Part shown: one piece after another, positions 22,500-32,477 of the stretch
Position numbering within the stretch: position 1 is the first letter of the stretch
Layout: every line of letters starts with the position of its first letter
Assembly (NCBI GenBank): GCA_951812925.1
Contig: OX638368.1
Span: 124,001-188,000 of the forward strand
Origin: Calliopum simillimum
Lineage: Eukaryota; Arthropoda; Insecta; Diptera; Lauxaniidae
Length of the DNA stretch: 64,000 nucleotides
Reading direction: 5' to 3'
Program-made: the position numbers and the translations under genes
The notes under the pieces: model-generated
Seen by the model: only the letters and a program-made list of their open reading frames with translations
Told to the model about the DNA's origin: nothing
Databases searched by the model: none

Positions 22500-22807
22500 A
22501 CATTACTTTAATCTCTCTGGCAGCATATGAATTTCATAATCAATTACACCCCGTTGATTCCACTATATGCAGAGAGGCTTCACATGGATATTCGGATGTG
22601 CGGACGATGTCGATGCATGGACCTGACTTATCTCAAGACTTTTTACGCTTGGGATTATCGTACTGTATCCATTTTCTATTGCCACTCACGATAAGGTGCA
22701 AAGAACATTTCCTTTTCTGCCGTTGAAGCAACAGTCCACACGCACACGGCTTCATCTCATACAGCACCCAATATCCTAGATTTTGTATCATTTCTATTGC
22801 TGTAAGA
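22500..22807 (-). pseudogene. mariner transposase fragment with internal deletion
   Basis: Minus-strand translation below 22807 gives AIEMIQNLGYWVLYEMKP, LLLQRQKRKCSLHLIVSGNR, KWIQYDNPKRKKS, then after stops and shifts SGPCIDIVRTSEYPCEAS, and finally IDYEIHMLPERLK near 22510-22545. These match mariner blocks 'GxWVPxELKP', 'HRIVTGDEKWIHYDNPKRKKSW' and the C-terminal 'IHKLPERWEK', with the region between the first catalytic Asp and the C-terminus deleted. The catalytic GDEKW is changed to GNRKW. The Tc1-like element begins exactly where this similarity stops. Confidence 0.7.
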
Positions 22808-22809
22808 TA

Positions 22810-23712
22810 CAGTCTGTTAAATAAGAGCGTGGTCACGATTACTCGCGATCGGTAAAGTATAATGCTGTAATTTTTTTTTCTCACACAGAGGGCAGTATTG
22901 TCCTTCATGCTTCGTGAAAGTGAATCAGCTGACCACTGTTTTCAATGCGTTCTCAGCATTTTTCCAAAATGAGTACCGCGTACGCGTCGCGCTTTGAAGC
23001 CGTTTTTTTGTGTTTGCACCCCAAAGGTCCCAAAATGACCCAAGCGGCGGCTGCGAAGTATATGCAAAAGTCGAAACAGTTTGTGAGTAAGTGGGTGAAT
23101 CGCTTCAAAGAAGTAAAAAATGTCGATGACTTTCCAAATCGCGGGTCTGTCGGTGTAGTGACGGAAAAACAGGAAAAACTGATCTGTGCTCTATTTTCGA
23201 AAAATCCAACATTAACTTTGCGTGAAGGTGCTTCGAAATTGTCCCAAAAAGGTTTGAATATTTCCCACGGAACTATTCGTAATCATTTGATTGCAAATAG
23301 TGTGAAATACCGAAGTACTTTGCAAAAACCGATGCTCAGTGAAAAACATGTCCAAAAACGTCTTGAATGGGCCAAAGACAATTTGGATCGTGACTGGGGC
23401 AACGTTATCTTCACTGATGAATCCTCTTTTTGGGCCTTTCCTATTATCAGGCATGCCTGGACCACACCCACCAACAGCTGGTTCGACGCATTCACAAAAT
23501 TTGGAGGTCGTTTTCAGAAGAGTATGCGCAAAATCTTGTTCAAAGTATGTCGCGAAGATGTCAAGCTATAATTGATGCTGGGGGTGATTGGACCTGCTAT
23601 TAATGTATTTGCATTGAAGTTTTCGATCAAATAAATCAATATTAAAAAGAATTTTCGCAATGGGTATTTTCATTTTCTCACAACAATGACCACGCTCTTA
23701 TTTAACAGACTG
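22810..23712 (+). mobile_element. Tc1-like transposon, internally deleted (903 bp)
   Basis: The perfect ends CAGTCTGTTAAATAAGAGCG (22810) and CGCTCTTATTTAACAGACTG (23712) extend to at least 26 bp and are flanked by TA on both sides (22808-22809; 23713-23714). The near-identity of the ends and the open first half of the transposase suggest a fairly recent insertion. About 0.4 kb of the usual ~1.3 kb is missing from the middle. Confidence 0.9.
22969..23603 (+). pseudogene. Tc1-like transposase, central catalytic region deleted
   Basis: Start ATG at 22969 (preceded by AAA; an in-frame ATG at 22945 is less likely): MSTAYASRFEAVFLCLHPKG, then an HTH region TQAAAAKYMQKSKQFVSKWV and a second one around REGASKLSQKGLNISHGTIR. 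The first catalytic Asp is present in NVIFTDESSFWAF (near 23400). At about 23465 the frame jumps past the second Asp and the Glu straight into the C-terminus, read in another frame: LVRRIHKIWRSFSEEYAQNL, SMSRRCQAIIDAGGDWTCY, stop at 23601-23603. It lacks two of three catalytic residues, so it cannot be active, but it keeps the DNA-binding half. Confidence 0.9.
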
Positions 23713-24181
23713 TAAATGGCAAATAAATACTTATGAATATAGCCACAAAAATTTCAATCATTTATTCTTAGTGCAACTATTTCGTTTCTAAATATTGTCA
23801 ACAGTTTCGCTTTTAAAACAACAATTGTCGTTCTTAAACTTTCAACAACTTTTGGCTTGGTTCAAGAATTTTTCGTTTTATTAAAAACATAACAATTTCG
23901 TATTTAAAACAAGAGCAAAAGTTGTTGGGAAGATTTCAACCAACAAAAATTCTTGAATTAAAACATAAAATTGTTGGAAATACAATTTTTTTTCTGTGTG
24001 TATGTAAGCATTTTCATAACTAAAATAAATTGAAATTTTTCTGAACTTTAACGATCCAATCTTTAAGTTTTAGGTGCCAAAATAAAGCTGTGATAATTGC
24101 GCACAAGATTCAAGAAAATTTTTTAAATTTTATATTGCTTTAAGCTATTTTCTTGTAATTAAAGACAATTTTGTTTTACAG

Positions 24182-24215
24182 TAGGGTAAGAAAGGGAAAT
24201 ATGGACCACCAACCT
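24182..24215 (+). repeat. isolated TA|GGGTAAG element end
   Basis: TAGGGTAAGAAAGGGAAATATGGACCACC matches, in reverse, the element end at 42520-42573 (GGGTAAGGGAGGGAAATATG, GTGGTCCATATTACCC). No partner end was found nearby. Confidence 0.5.
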
Positions 24216-24256
24216 TTCTTTTTTACATAAAACTTTACATAAAACAAAACAATTAA

Positions 24257-24929
24257 GGCAGGTGGGCCGAAAAGTGCACTTTTTTTAGGAATTTTTTTTG
24301 AGAAAACGGTTAAAGGTACAACGCTGAAAATTTTTTCTGAATATGAACATATATTTATTCAGAGAATACAATTTTTGAAATTGAAAAAATCAAAAAAAGG
24401 GGGGGAGGGGGCGCCCATCAGTGGCGGCATGTGTTTCGCTGCCGGAAGTGATTCGCTCAAAACCCGTGATCTGAAACACAAAAACCGAACACATTCTTAA
24501 TTTGTATCGTATTATCTATTAAATGAACTACGATCATGAAAAAAAAAATCAAAATTCCAAAAGTTATGAGGTTTTGAAAAAAAAATGACGATTTTCGCAT
24601 TTTTTTCTTCACTAATTATTTTTTTAAATGAACAATTTTCAATATTTTTGGCTGATCGTAGTTCATTTATTAGAGAAAACCCTAAGGAACATTTTAAAAA
24701 AAATTTGGTGACGATTGGTTCATTGTAGCGTCTTCAATCACTTCCGTTAGGTCCGAAAACATGGTTCTGAGAAAACGCGTTTAAAGTGCCAAAGCGCGCT
24801 CGGCCGGTGCTCGACAGTGCTCTACGTAACGGGCTATAACTTTCGTAATTTTTCAGATTGATCTGAAACTTCTAGAGCACATTTTTGGAACATGTTTCTA
24901 TACGATAAGGCAAAAGGTGAGAACCTGCC
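24257..24929. mobile_element. 673-bp element with TTAA target duplication
   Basis: TTAA (24253-24256) is followed by GGCAGGT, and the other end reads ACCTGCC followed by TTAA (24930-24933). The TTAA duplication suggests a piggyBac-type non-autonomous element, although the first bases differ from classical piggyBac ends. Internally, AAATGAACTACGATCA (24522) and TGATCGTAGTTCATTT (24653) form a second inverted pair. It contains a G-run and GC-rich blocks near 24400-24450 and 24790-24830. No transposase. Confidence 0.65.
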
Positions 24930-25054
24930 TTAATTTTATTTCATTCATTAAAGGAAACTATTCACCTATTTTCTGATTCAGTTTTAGATACATATCTCAT
25001 CAGAATAAAGAAAAAAAAAAAAAAAAAATAAAGTAAAAATAGTCAAAATGCCCA

Positions 25055-25320
25055 TACAAAAAATATATTCAAAGTGAAGCTTTAGGAGTATTTTTCACGA
25101 CAATGCAACCAAAATACACATAAATACTAGGAGCTGAAAATGCAAGCTCTGATCAAAAACTGGGCGAAATCAGACAAGAGGGCGTGGCACCTCCGATATA
25201 AGCAAAAGCTTCAAAACCCTATACTGAAAGGGTTTTTGGAGATCGTCAAACTAAATTTTACTATATATCCAAGCTCTGAGCAAAAACTGGGTGAAATCGG
25301 ACAAGAGTTGAGTTTTCAAT
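25055..25320 (+). repeat. dispersed GGGCGTGGCACC repeat, copy 4
   Basis: The cleanest copy: CCATACAAAAAATATATTCA, TTTAGGAGTATTTTTCACGA, GCAAGCTCTGATCAAAAACT, GGGCGTGGCACCTCCGATAT, then CAAGCTCTGAGCAAAAACTG near 25270 and CGGACAAGAG at the end. The short open frame 25140-25382 is a repeat translation, not a gene. Confidence 0.65.
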
Positions 25321-25778
25321 ACCGTGATTTGTCGATTGTCATAATTATATCTCGCTTTAATAAATGTATTGTCCGATATTAGGATCCTCTATTTTTCTAT
25401 TTTTTTGGTTCTTAAAGGAATTTTCACAGTTTGGAGTTTGAACACTTTTCGGTATCTTCTTAATATTTTTTGGGATCTACTTAAAGTGATTCTCATGGTT
25501 TTAGGATCTTCTTAAAATTTCTAATTTTAATCCTTGCTACGTATGTATGTACCTATGTAAATATATATTTATAATTTATATTCAGGTAAAAATATCTCAA
25601 ACAGCAATTTTGAAACTGGATTCAGATTCAGCACCGACACAAACATCGAAAAAGACTATTTTGGTTTTGGTTGTTTTTTTTTTTTTTTTCATATGTACCG
25701 TATTTTGACCTCATTTTAAAGAACGATCAAAAATTCGAAACAGATTTCGAAACAATGAAAAGCTAAAATGCCCTACTA
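25321..25778. other. no gene seen; similar to PGRP-LB intron
   Basis: The segment 25615-25700 (CAGCACCGACA, ATCGAAAAAGACTATTTTGG and a long T-run) resembles 31735-31900 in the PGRP-LB intron (TACTTGTCGGTGCTGA, ATCGAAAATTACTATTTTGG). This is probably another dispersed repeat. Confidence 0.4.
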
Positions 25779-25894
25779 GTGCAGGCAAATTAGGTAAAAA
25801 CAGGTATTCATTTCTAATTTTGTTGAACATGCACCGATTTTGATCAGACATAGCTCATTTTGTTCGAAATAAAATTTAGAACAAAACCAACATA

Positions 25895-26160
25895 GGGGAG
25901 GGGGGGCTAGTGTGGACACTTTTTATATAATTACAAAATTATATATGTAAATATATCATTTTTGTAATAAAGTAATTTTTAGCGATTACTTATACCTCTT
26001 GCCTTCATAATTGCATCAATAGTTATGATTTTTTATTTTCATAAACGCACTATTAAATTATTTTGCAAAGAGCTTACATTTGTCAACACTAGCCCCTTAA
26101 ATGGGGCTAGTGTGGACAACTATTGATTTAACTGGGGGCTAATGTGGACACCATAAGAAA
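25895..26160. repeat. TA|GGGGAGG element end with reiterated GGGGCTAGTGTGGACA boxes
   Basis: After TA (25893-25894) the sequence GGGGAGGGGGGGCTAGTGTG GACAC begins. The box GGGGCTA(G/A)TGTGGACA occurs at 25903, 26104 and 26140, and in reverse as GTCAACACTAGCCCC near 26080. Such reiterated subterminal boxes often bind transposase. It lies 3' of a pogo-like transposase remnant on the minus strand (26263-26514), so this is probably that element's 3' end. The other end was not found. Confidence 0.5.
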
Positions 26161-26262
26161 CTTGATAATTCATACAAAAACGTTAAGAAACAGTTCAGAT
26201 ACATGTTTATTCAAGAAAATAATGATGTAATACAAATAATAATACAAATACAAAATTAACTG

Positions 26263-26635
26263 CTATCCCATGTTGTGTTTGGAGAAATTTATATCAAACT
26301 TCATATAACTTGCTGATCGAGATGTTCCCGGCAGTTGTTGTGCCTGTGGCAGCTTTGCCACTATTTCATTTCGGTGAATTTGACTGGCATCCGTTATATC
26401 GGGATACTTGAATCTATCGTTCTTTCTTTTTAGAAACGTAATGTCGGAATCTTGAGAACCATGGATCGTGACAATTTGGCCAATAAAAAATACTTTTTGT
26501 CCATGTTGTTTCAAACTTCATATAACTTGCTGATTGCGATGTTTTCGACAGTTGTTGTGGTTGTGGCAGCTTTGCCACTATTTCATTTCGGTAAATTTCG
26601 CTGGTATCCGGTAAATCGGGATACGTGAATCTGAA
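26263..26635 (-). pseudogene. pogo-like transposase C-terminal domain, tandemly duplicated
   Basis: The minus strand gives KVFFIGQIVTI, DSDITFLKRKNDRFKYPDIT, SQIHRNEIVAKLPQ, then a Ser/Gln/Pro-rich tail and a stop at 26263. The pattern 'YxGxI...VxFLRK...FxxPD...DIxxxL' resembles the C-terminal module of insect pogo/CENP-B-type DDE transposases. The identification is by pattern only. The segment 26288-26410 is repeated at 26510-26635 (AACTTCATATAACTTGCTGA and GGCAGCTTTGCCACTATTTC in both), ~222 bp apart, so the 3' end of the coding region has been duplicated. Confidence 0.45.
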
Positions 26636-28084
26636 AGTTCCAAAAGATATTAGACTGATTCCATTTCAATTCATCCGGTGAGTGTGCACTTAGGTTTGCA
26701 AATCAACTTCAAACTAGCAAAATATTTTTCTACAATCAAAATAAGGGAACACGTATTTTTTTTTTTTGGTTTGGACCAAAATTGGGGATTTTATGGCGTT
26801 TTGTAGGAATTTTGCCGAAAATTTAATTTTGAAAAATTCATGGAGTTTAATCGGTTTTTTCAACCGCATTTCTTTATTTATCAACTGATTTACATGAATC
26901 AAAATTTATTTGGTGCACAATGAAATTCTTTTAAGTAATAATTAAAAAAAAAAATTCTTTAACCCTTACTTTCCTTAAAATTGATGTTTATATTTTAAAT
27001 AAAAATGGTAATTTTCTCAAAAACACCATCTTTTTTTTTCTCGAAAATTTGCACAGTGATAGTAAAGCTCGTCCTCTTTATTCCAGTAATGGCGGTTTTC
27101 TTGCTTTTTTTGTTATAAGTGCAAAATTTGCAATTTTAAACGTTAATATTGAGTTCTTCTATACAAAATGAATAAAAAAAACTACACACTTCAGTTTTCA
27201 CTTTCCTAGACGGTTTTGCGATACTGATTCCGAAAATGGCACTTACATTCTTCTACCATTTTTGGTTTTCAAGATATCTTGAAAAACTTGAATAAAACCC
27301 ATAAATTTGAAAAAAACCGATTTCTTTATTTTTGAGACACAAAATTCATTTATAGTAAGTTAGATGGAACTTAAATATACTCACGGTATAGAAAACCAAG
27401 CATTGTTTTGTTTTTTGCGATTTGACCGTACCTTGGCTTTTGTTTTTCTTCGAAAGTTATCGGGATTTTTATTAGTTTCCAAGGATAATAAAATTATTGC
27501 GTTTTTTGTGTTCAGCGACCTCAGTTTAGACAAAATAGTTTGCAAAATGCTGCAAATATTTTTAATTTTGTGTTGTATTAACTTTTTATAGTTATGGCTT
27601 TAATAATAAACAAATCAAAAGCACAAAAAAGTTTTTGGTAAACTTTATTTTTTATAGCATAAAAAACAAAATCCCACCTCGACCGTATAAATTTATGCAC
27701 TGTTACAAAACTTCTAGGGTAAAACCCCCAGGCAGTGCACTATAACGATATTTTTCCAGTTTTGGTGCTTAAAATGGGTGTATACGCAGTTTTCCAGGCG
27801 CCATTTTAAGTTTTTCCATTTTCTAACATCATATTTGGATTCAGCTACCTCCACAACCCCCTGAATAACATAATTTTCCATTTTTAAGCATTTCAAAACA
27901 GTTTTATTGAGTAATACGGTATTTTGGGGATTCACGGGGGATTAAAAAGTTTTAGGGGAAAGCCGCAAAAAGCTAATGTGTTGATTTTATTCTAAATTTT
28001 ATTACGAGCAAAATGAGCTATGTCTGATCAAAATCGGTGAATGTTCAACAAAATTAGAAATGAATACCTAATTTGCCTGCACTA

Positions 28085-29150
28085 TACACACTCGTATCTC
28101 CAGATGAACTTTTTTTTTACCCAAACATTTCCGAACTTTATGATGATTATGTAATCATATTTTTTGAACTTCAGAAAATATCTTCGTTAATTTAAAACAT
28201 ATTTGCGCGATTATGTTGGATGTGCTTCAGTTTTACACCCTCAAAGAAACTTTCCTTAAAAACAAGTCCAATTTTGTTTTACTTATTTTTAATAAAATGG
28301 CACCCAGTTCACATTATGACATTACATTTTGTATATGCTGGTATGTTGTTAAAGAATATTTTCGTATATTTAGTAGTGCCTGAATCAGATAACTAAACTA
28401 AAATGGATTTAACTTAAGTTTCTGCACATTTTATTTTATTTTTTAAACAGCATTAAAATTTTGAAATGTTTTCCAAATTAATTTTTGGTTACTCTTCAAG
28501 CTACCAATTCTTTCACGCATTCCTAAATAGAGTGTACTTACTTGGTGTAGATGCTCAGCCACTTGGTTGTTTATAAATTTAACCGCATATTTGATTTAAT
28601 TTTTGGCGATATACTTTTGAAGCAGACACTGTCCTACACCTACTAACGCATACAGACATTTGAGCATAAACTAAAGTTTGTTACTGAAGTTCTAAAGTGC
28701 GTTAAAGTTAAGAAACTTTGCGATTTCCGATGGAAGTTAGTGCTGCAGACGGGGCTACGCAAAAAAGCAGCAACAAATTGCTTTCTTATAGACTTCTGAT
28801 GGTGGCGGGCGGTGTCTGCTCAAATTTGAGTTTAATGATTTTATCAAAATGTTTTGACTTTTAAGTTTCACAAGATTTGCATTGTTTTCAACTTGTGACA
28901 GATGCTTAAATTTGCGCTCATTGTATCACATAATGAAAATAACATTTATCGAAATTAAGTTACATCCATGTTTTTATTTAATTATAGCACTTGGTAAAGC
29001 TTTTACTATTGTTTACTTATACACCTAATATGAATTATAGCTAGCTATGTATGTAAGTATCTTTTTAACCTATAATTTGTAGGAATTGAATAACTTTTAG
29101 CAATAACAACCAAAGTACACATTCTGAAAAATATTTTTATCTTATTAGTA
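28085..29150. other. no gene seen
   Basis: No coding signal, paired ends or arrays were recognised. Confidence 0.45.
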
Positions 29151-30502
29151 CAATCATTTGGGAGAATAAAATGATAATACCTGGAATGTTTTGCGGGATT
29201 TTTGCAAATAAGTTATTTTATAGATTTCGATGTGCTCTTTTAGAATTTCCACTTTGCTACCTCGAGTCGTGTTCGCTTGCGCCGCCATATTGGAAAAATG
29301 GCGTCCAAAATCAGTTTTTTACAAATATCTCTTGAACGGTTACATTTAGAGAAAAATATTGTGAAGCAATATTGAAGCTTATAAAATTTTCTATAAAAAT
29401 TGTTTTCGCACGACTTATAACTCAGGAGATATCCTAATTCAAAATTTGAAAAAAATTAGTAAATTGTGCATGCCGCTTATGAGTAGGCACAGTGATGTGT
29501 TGAGCTTAAAATTACGATAACTCATGCACGGTGAGTCACACGTGCAAAGCAAAAACACTTGTTTATAGGGAATTACTTTCACTATAAGCTTAATGTTATT
29601 TCTTTTTCACATGACCTATAGTTTACGAGATATGTTTTCAACAAACCTAAAATTTAGAAAAAAACTTTTTTTCAAAATAGCTCCAAAACGGTTCGTCCTA
29701 GAAAAAAAATTGTTCATGCATTTTGTAGAACGCTCAATTCCCTATATGAGTCTCTCCGAACTATTTTTTCGTCAGACTTACCCTTCATGAGATATCGCGT
29801 CTTGAAAATCATTCAAAATTGAACATAGTATGGATCATAGTACAATGAATAATTTTCAAGACGCGATATCTCATGAACGGTAAGTCGGACGAAAAAACAG
29901 TTTGGAGAAACCCTTAAAGGGAATTGAACGTTCTACAAAACGCGAGAAATTTTTTTTTTTTTTCTAGAACTTACCGTTTTGAAACTATTTTGAAAAAACG
30001 GTTTTTTTCTTAATTTTAGGTTTGTTGATAAAATGTCTCGTAAACTATAAGTCATATTAAAATAAAATTAAATGAAGCTGATAGTGGAAGTAATTTTCTA
30101 TAAATGGGTGTTTTTACTTTGAACGTGTGACTCACCGTTCATGAGTTTTAGTAATTTTAAACTCAACACATCACTGTGCCTACTCATAAGCGGCATGCAC
30201 AATTTACTAATTTTTTTTTAAATTTTGAATTAGGATATCTCCTGAGTTATAAGTCGTACGAAAACAATTGAACAGTCGTTTTTATAGAAGCTACAATATT
30301 GCTTCACAATATTTTTCTCTAAATGTAACCGTTCAAGAGATATTTGTAAAAAACTGATTTTGGACGCCATTTTTCCAATATGGCGGCGCGAGTGAACACG
30401 ACTCGAGGTAGCAAAGTTGAAATTCTGAAAGAGCACATCGAAATCTATAACTCATTTGCAAAAATCCCGCAAAACTTTCCAGGTAAAACTACCAAATGAC
30501 TG
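29151..30502. repeat. 1.35-kb TA-flanked palindrome downstream of PGRP-LB
   Basis: The ends CAATCATTTGG and CCAAATGACTG are flanked by TA (29149-29150; 30503-30504). The arms pair almost to the centre (near 29835), for example GCGCCGCCATATTGG at 29281 against CCAATATGGCGGCGC at 30375, and GACGCGATATCTCATGA at 29859 against TCATGAGATATCGCGTC at 29787. The spacer is only ~30 bp. It carries no protein similarity. It ends ~210 bp beyond the PGRP-LB poly(A) signal. Confidence 0.9.
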
Positions 30503-30712
30503 TACTATATACAATTTTCAATTATCTGTTGGCTATCAATTAAACTATTAAGCTTATAAAATAAATCAAAAAGTTTAACTTGAAATACGAGTAGAAATTG
30601 ATTTGAAAACTTAAAAAAATCTGACTTTGGTTGTTTTTTGCCAAAAGGGTGTTCTTCAATTGTATAAAGCATGATTTTGGCAAATAATCTTATGAATGAA
30701 ATTTGATTGCAT

Positions 30713-30718
30713 TTTATT
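30713..30718 (-). terminator. candidate poly(A) signal of PGRP-LB
   Basis: AATAAA on the minus strand, 33 nt beyond the PGRP-LB stop codon at 30751-30753. It is the first such hexamer after the stop. Because the region is AT-rich, chance occurrence cannot be excluded. Confidence 0.5.
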
Positions 30719-30750
30719 GTACTAAATTGTTGCTATTTTTGATGCAGCTG

Positions 30751-30971
30751 CTAAATCTTTTGCTGGGAAATTTCATTTTCCGTTGCATTCGGCTTTGGTG
30801 AAAAATGTGGCCAAGTTGATATTTCCTTAAATAGTCGGCCGCCCGGACATTCTGTATCACGCACTTGTCGATGTCCAAGTAATTTAAATTCTGGATGTAT
30901 GTAACCTTTAGCAACGCCAAATGCAATTAGATCTTTCGCAGCTTGAAGCATTTGTGGAGGCGGGAGGTTTG
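30751..30971 (-). CDS. PGRP-LB: PGRP-LB, last coding exon
   Basis: After an acceptor (TTTATAG, AG at 30972-30973) the exon starts mid-codon and reads TNLPPPQMLQAAKDLIAFGV, AKGYIHPEFKLLGHRQVRDT, ECPGGRLFKEISTWPHFS, then a short tail ending QQKI, stop at 30751. It supplies two of the zinc ligands of the amidase site, His149 and Cys157 (numbered from the Met at 32371), equivalent to Drosophila PGRP-LB His152 and Cys160. Joining it to the upstream exon restores the family sequence exactly across the junction (GDWR/TNLPPPQML). The C-terminal tail after HFS is short (~15 residues) compared with the longer Pro/Ala-rich tail of Drosophila PGRP-LB. No transmembrane segment. Confidence 0.93.
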
Positions 30972-31302
30972 CTATAAATAAAAAAAAATTTAATCAATGT
31001 CATTAAAATTGTTAAATTCTCTCTTATTGCGAGTGTTTATGTGTCATTACTTCCAAGCGTTGGAAGGGTATTCACAAAGGAATGTTTTTTTATGTATTGA
31101 TAATTATGATCAGTTTGAATAAGTGACTGAAAACACCGCAAACACAAGAGGCCAATGAAACTTTCCGACAAATTTTTCAACAAACAATGAAGAGCGACGC
31201 GAAGGATATGTGTTGACGCGACGAGTGCTTGTAAAAGACAGCGAGACAAACAATTGACGGTAGTTGGTCACATGATAACTACTGTCATTTGACATTCATC
31301 GA

Positions 31303-31694
31303 CGTGTTGCACAACTCCCTCTATCGTGCGACCAGGAAACCAGCAAATGATATCAATGCCTTAGTGGCTGCAATCAAAGAGTTAATTTAATAAAGAATAT
31401 TCATCCAAACATGTAATTTTCTTTAATTTAAAGCTGTGTTGCACAACTCCCTCCGTGTTGCACAACTCCCTCCGTGTTGCACAACTCCCTCCGTGTTGCA
31501 CAACTCCCCAAAAACGCGTCTTTTACGCTAACAAGCATAACTTTTAGATTTTTTTAAATTTCAACCGAACCCTTTAGCCAGAAGTTGTGTTTTGAGGCAT
31601 AATAGAAATTCTTTACACTTAGACGCTAAAAAAAATTAATTTCATAGTTTTTTTCCCTGAAACCAAACCTGCCGCACAACTCCCCATCCTCCCC
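31303..31694 (-). repeat. TA|GGGGAGG-type element remnant with GTGTTGCACAACTCCC boxes
   Basis: The right end on the plus strand reads GCACAACTCCCCATCCTCCCC then TA (31695-31696), i.e. in reverse TA|GGGGAGGATGGGGAGTTGTGC, the same layout as the end at 25895. The word GTTGCACAACTCCCTC is at 31304 and in a 19-bp tandem run at 31436-31508. A left terminal end was not located with certainty. Confidence 0.5.
31436..31508. repeat. 19-bp tandem repeat, about 3.8 units
   Basis: The unit GTGTTGCACAACTCCCTCC is repeated head to tail at 31436, 31455, 31474 and 31493 (last one partial). The exact repetition suggests recent expansion. It lies within the PGRP-LB intron. Confidence 0.95.
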
Positions 31695-32025
31695 TACATT
31701 AAAAAAAAAAAAAAAACAACAAACCAAAGCTAAAATAGTCATTTTCGATGTACTTGTCGGTGCTGAAATCTAATCCAGCCTAGGAATTGCTCTATCACTA
31801 TTTATTCGTCTTGAAAATAAGCTATGTATTGGTCTTGTATGATTTCTGCTGAAAGTTACATCGAAAATTACTATTTTGGTTTTAGTTTGATTTTTTTTTT
31901 AAATGAACGCTTTTTTGAAATATTTTTAGAAAAACGTTGAGCTAGAATAAGATGCCGTAAACCGTTTCATTATGCGTTTCCATGAAACTTCTATTTGGTT
32001 GACGATAGGTGTGTTCAGTACTTAC

Positions 32026-32385
32026 TTCGCCAATCACCAATCAGGCAGATCCCAACACTCTTGTCATTGTATTTCGGTGCATGTGCACCGATGACGTTAA
32101 AACCGCGTCCTGTATAAATCTGACCATCGCCACCGATACCAAAACTGTAGCCGATATCATTCCAACCACGTTCTAGCTGATGGAAGTCCTGCATTGAGCG
32201 CATTGCCGCAATGCATTCACTACGTGTAAAGCAGGCACTTGGTAAATACGAATGATGGATAATAACAAATGGCGCTGGACCGGTGAAGTGTTCAACGAGC
32301 TTGGAGGGACGCGCACCCCAATCGCTGCGTGATATCAAATGGGAACCGGTTGAATTGGTTCCATCCGACATTTGTTGGCCAATAC
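32026..32385 (-). CDS. PGRP-LB: PGRP-LB, peptidoglycan recognition protein / N-acetylmuramoyl-L-alanine amidase, penultimate coding exon
   Basis: This encodes most of a PGRP amidase domain. In Drosophila PGRP-LB cleaves DAP-type peptidoglycan between MurNAc and the stem peptide and so damps Imd (NF-kB) signalling. Visible: LISRSDWGARPSKLVEHF (start of domain), FVIIHHSY with zinc ligand His39, a conserved Cys47/Cys53 pair, QLERGWNDIGYSFGIGGDG with catalytic Tyr75, GFNVIGAHAPKYNDKSVGI, ending GDWR at a consensus donor. With the last exon, both zinc His, the zinc Cys and the Tyr are all present, so an active enzyme is expected. From the ATG at 32371 the product is 188 residues without a signal peptide. 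The exon also has a strong acceptor (T-run plus CAAG, AG at 32386-32387) 14 nt upstream of that ATG, so an upstream exon outside the recognisable region could add an N-terminus or secretion signal. Confidence 0.95.
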
Positions 32386-32477
32386 CTTGAAAAAAAAAAA
32401 GAAAAAGAAAGGAATTAGAAAAAAATTATGTAAGCTTTATATTTTATCTTTTTTTTTTTCAATTTCAATTCAATTTA

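Larger units (their letters stand above)
22189..24000. mobile_element. TA-flanked element with CACTCAGAAAAAA ends, host of two other transposons
   Basis: The left end CACTCAGAAAAAAAAAGATTG (22189) and right end CAATTTTTTTTCTGTGTG (24000) lie inside TA dinucleotides (22187-22188; 24001-24002). Both ends carry AACAATTTT/TTGTTGGAA word repeats reiterated several times (for example TTCTTAAACCAACAATTTT near 22275 and AAAATTGTTGGAAATACAA near 23967). Without the 903-bp Tc1-like insertion it is ~907 bp. It encodes nothing of its own that was recognised; the only coding remnant inside is a mariner fragment. Confidence 0.7.
25779..28082. repeat. TA-flanked element with GTGCAGGCAAATTAGG ends, containing other elements
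   Basis: The ends GTGCAGGCAAATTAGG (25779) and CCTAATTTGCCTGCAC (28082), flanked by TA (25777-25778; 28083-28084), pair for ~115 bp through ATTTTGATCAGACATAGCTC. The left arm is broken off at 25893 by a TA|GGGGAGG element end. The right side (about 27340-28082) corresponds in reverse to 46798-47415. Words: GGCGCCATTTTAAGTTTTTC and CTGAATCCAAATAT-type sequence. No intact gene. Confidence 0.7.
30972..32025 (-). other. PGRP-LB: PGRP-LB intron (1,054 bp) containing repeats
   Basis: Bounded by a consensus donor GTAAGT (32020-32025) and an acceptor TTTATAG (30972-30978). It holds a G-rich-ended element (right end near 31694, TA at 31695-31696) with reiterated GTTGCACAACTCCC words, and A/T-rich sequence resembling 25615-25700. 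No alternative exon was recognised. Confidence 0.85.

Noticed and set aside
22945..22968. Using the ATG at 22945 as start of the Tc1-like transposase.
   Set aside because: The ATG at 22969 has a better context (AAAATG) and the resulting N-terminus fits Tc1-like proteins; the extra eight codons lie in leader sequence.
31436..31508. Regular 19-bp direct repeats that could suggest a CRISPR-like array.
   Set aside because: The units abut with no spacers and lie in an animal intron; this is a simple tandem expansion.
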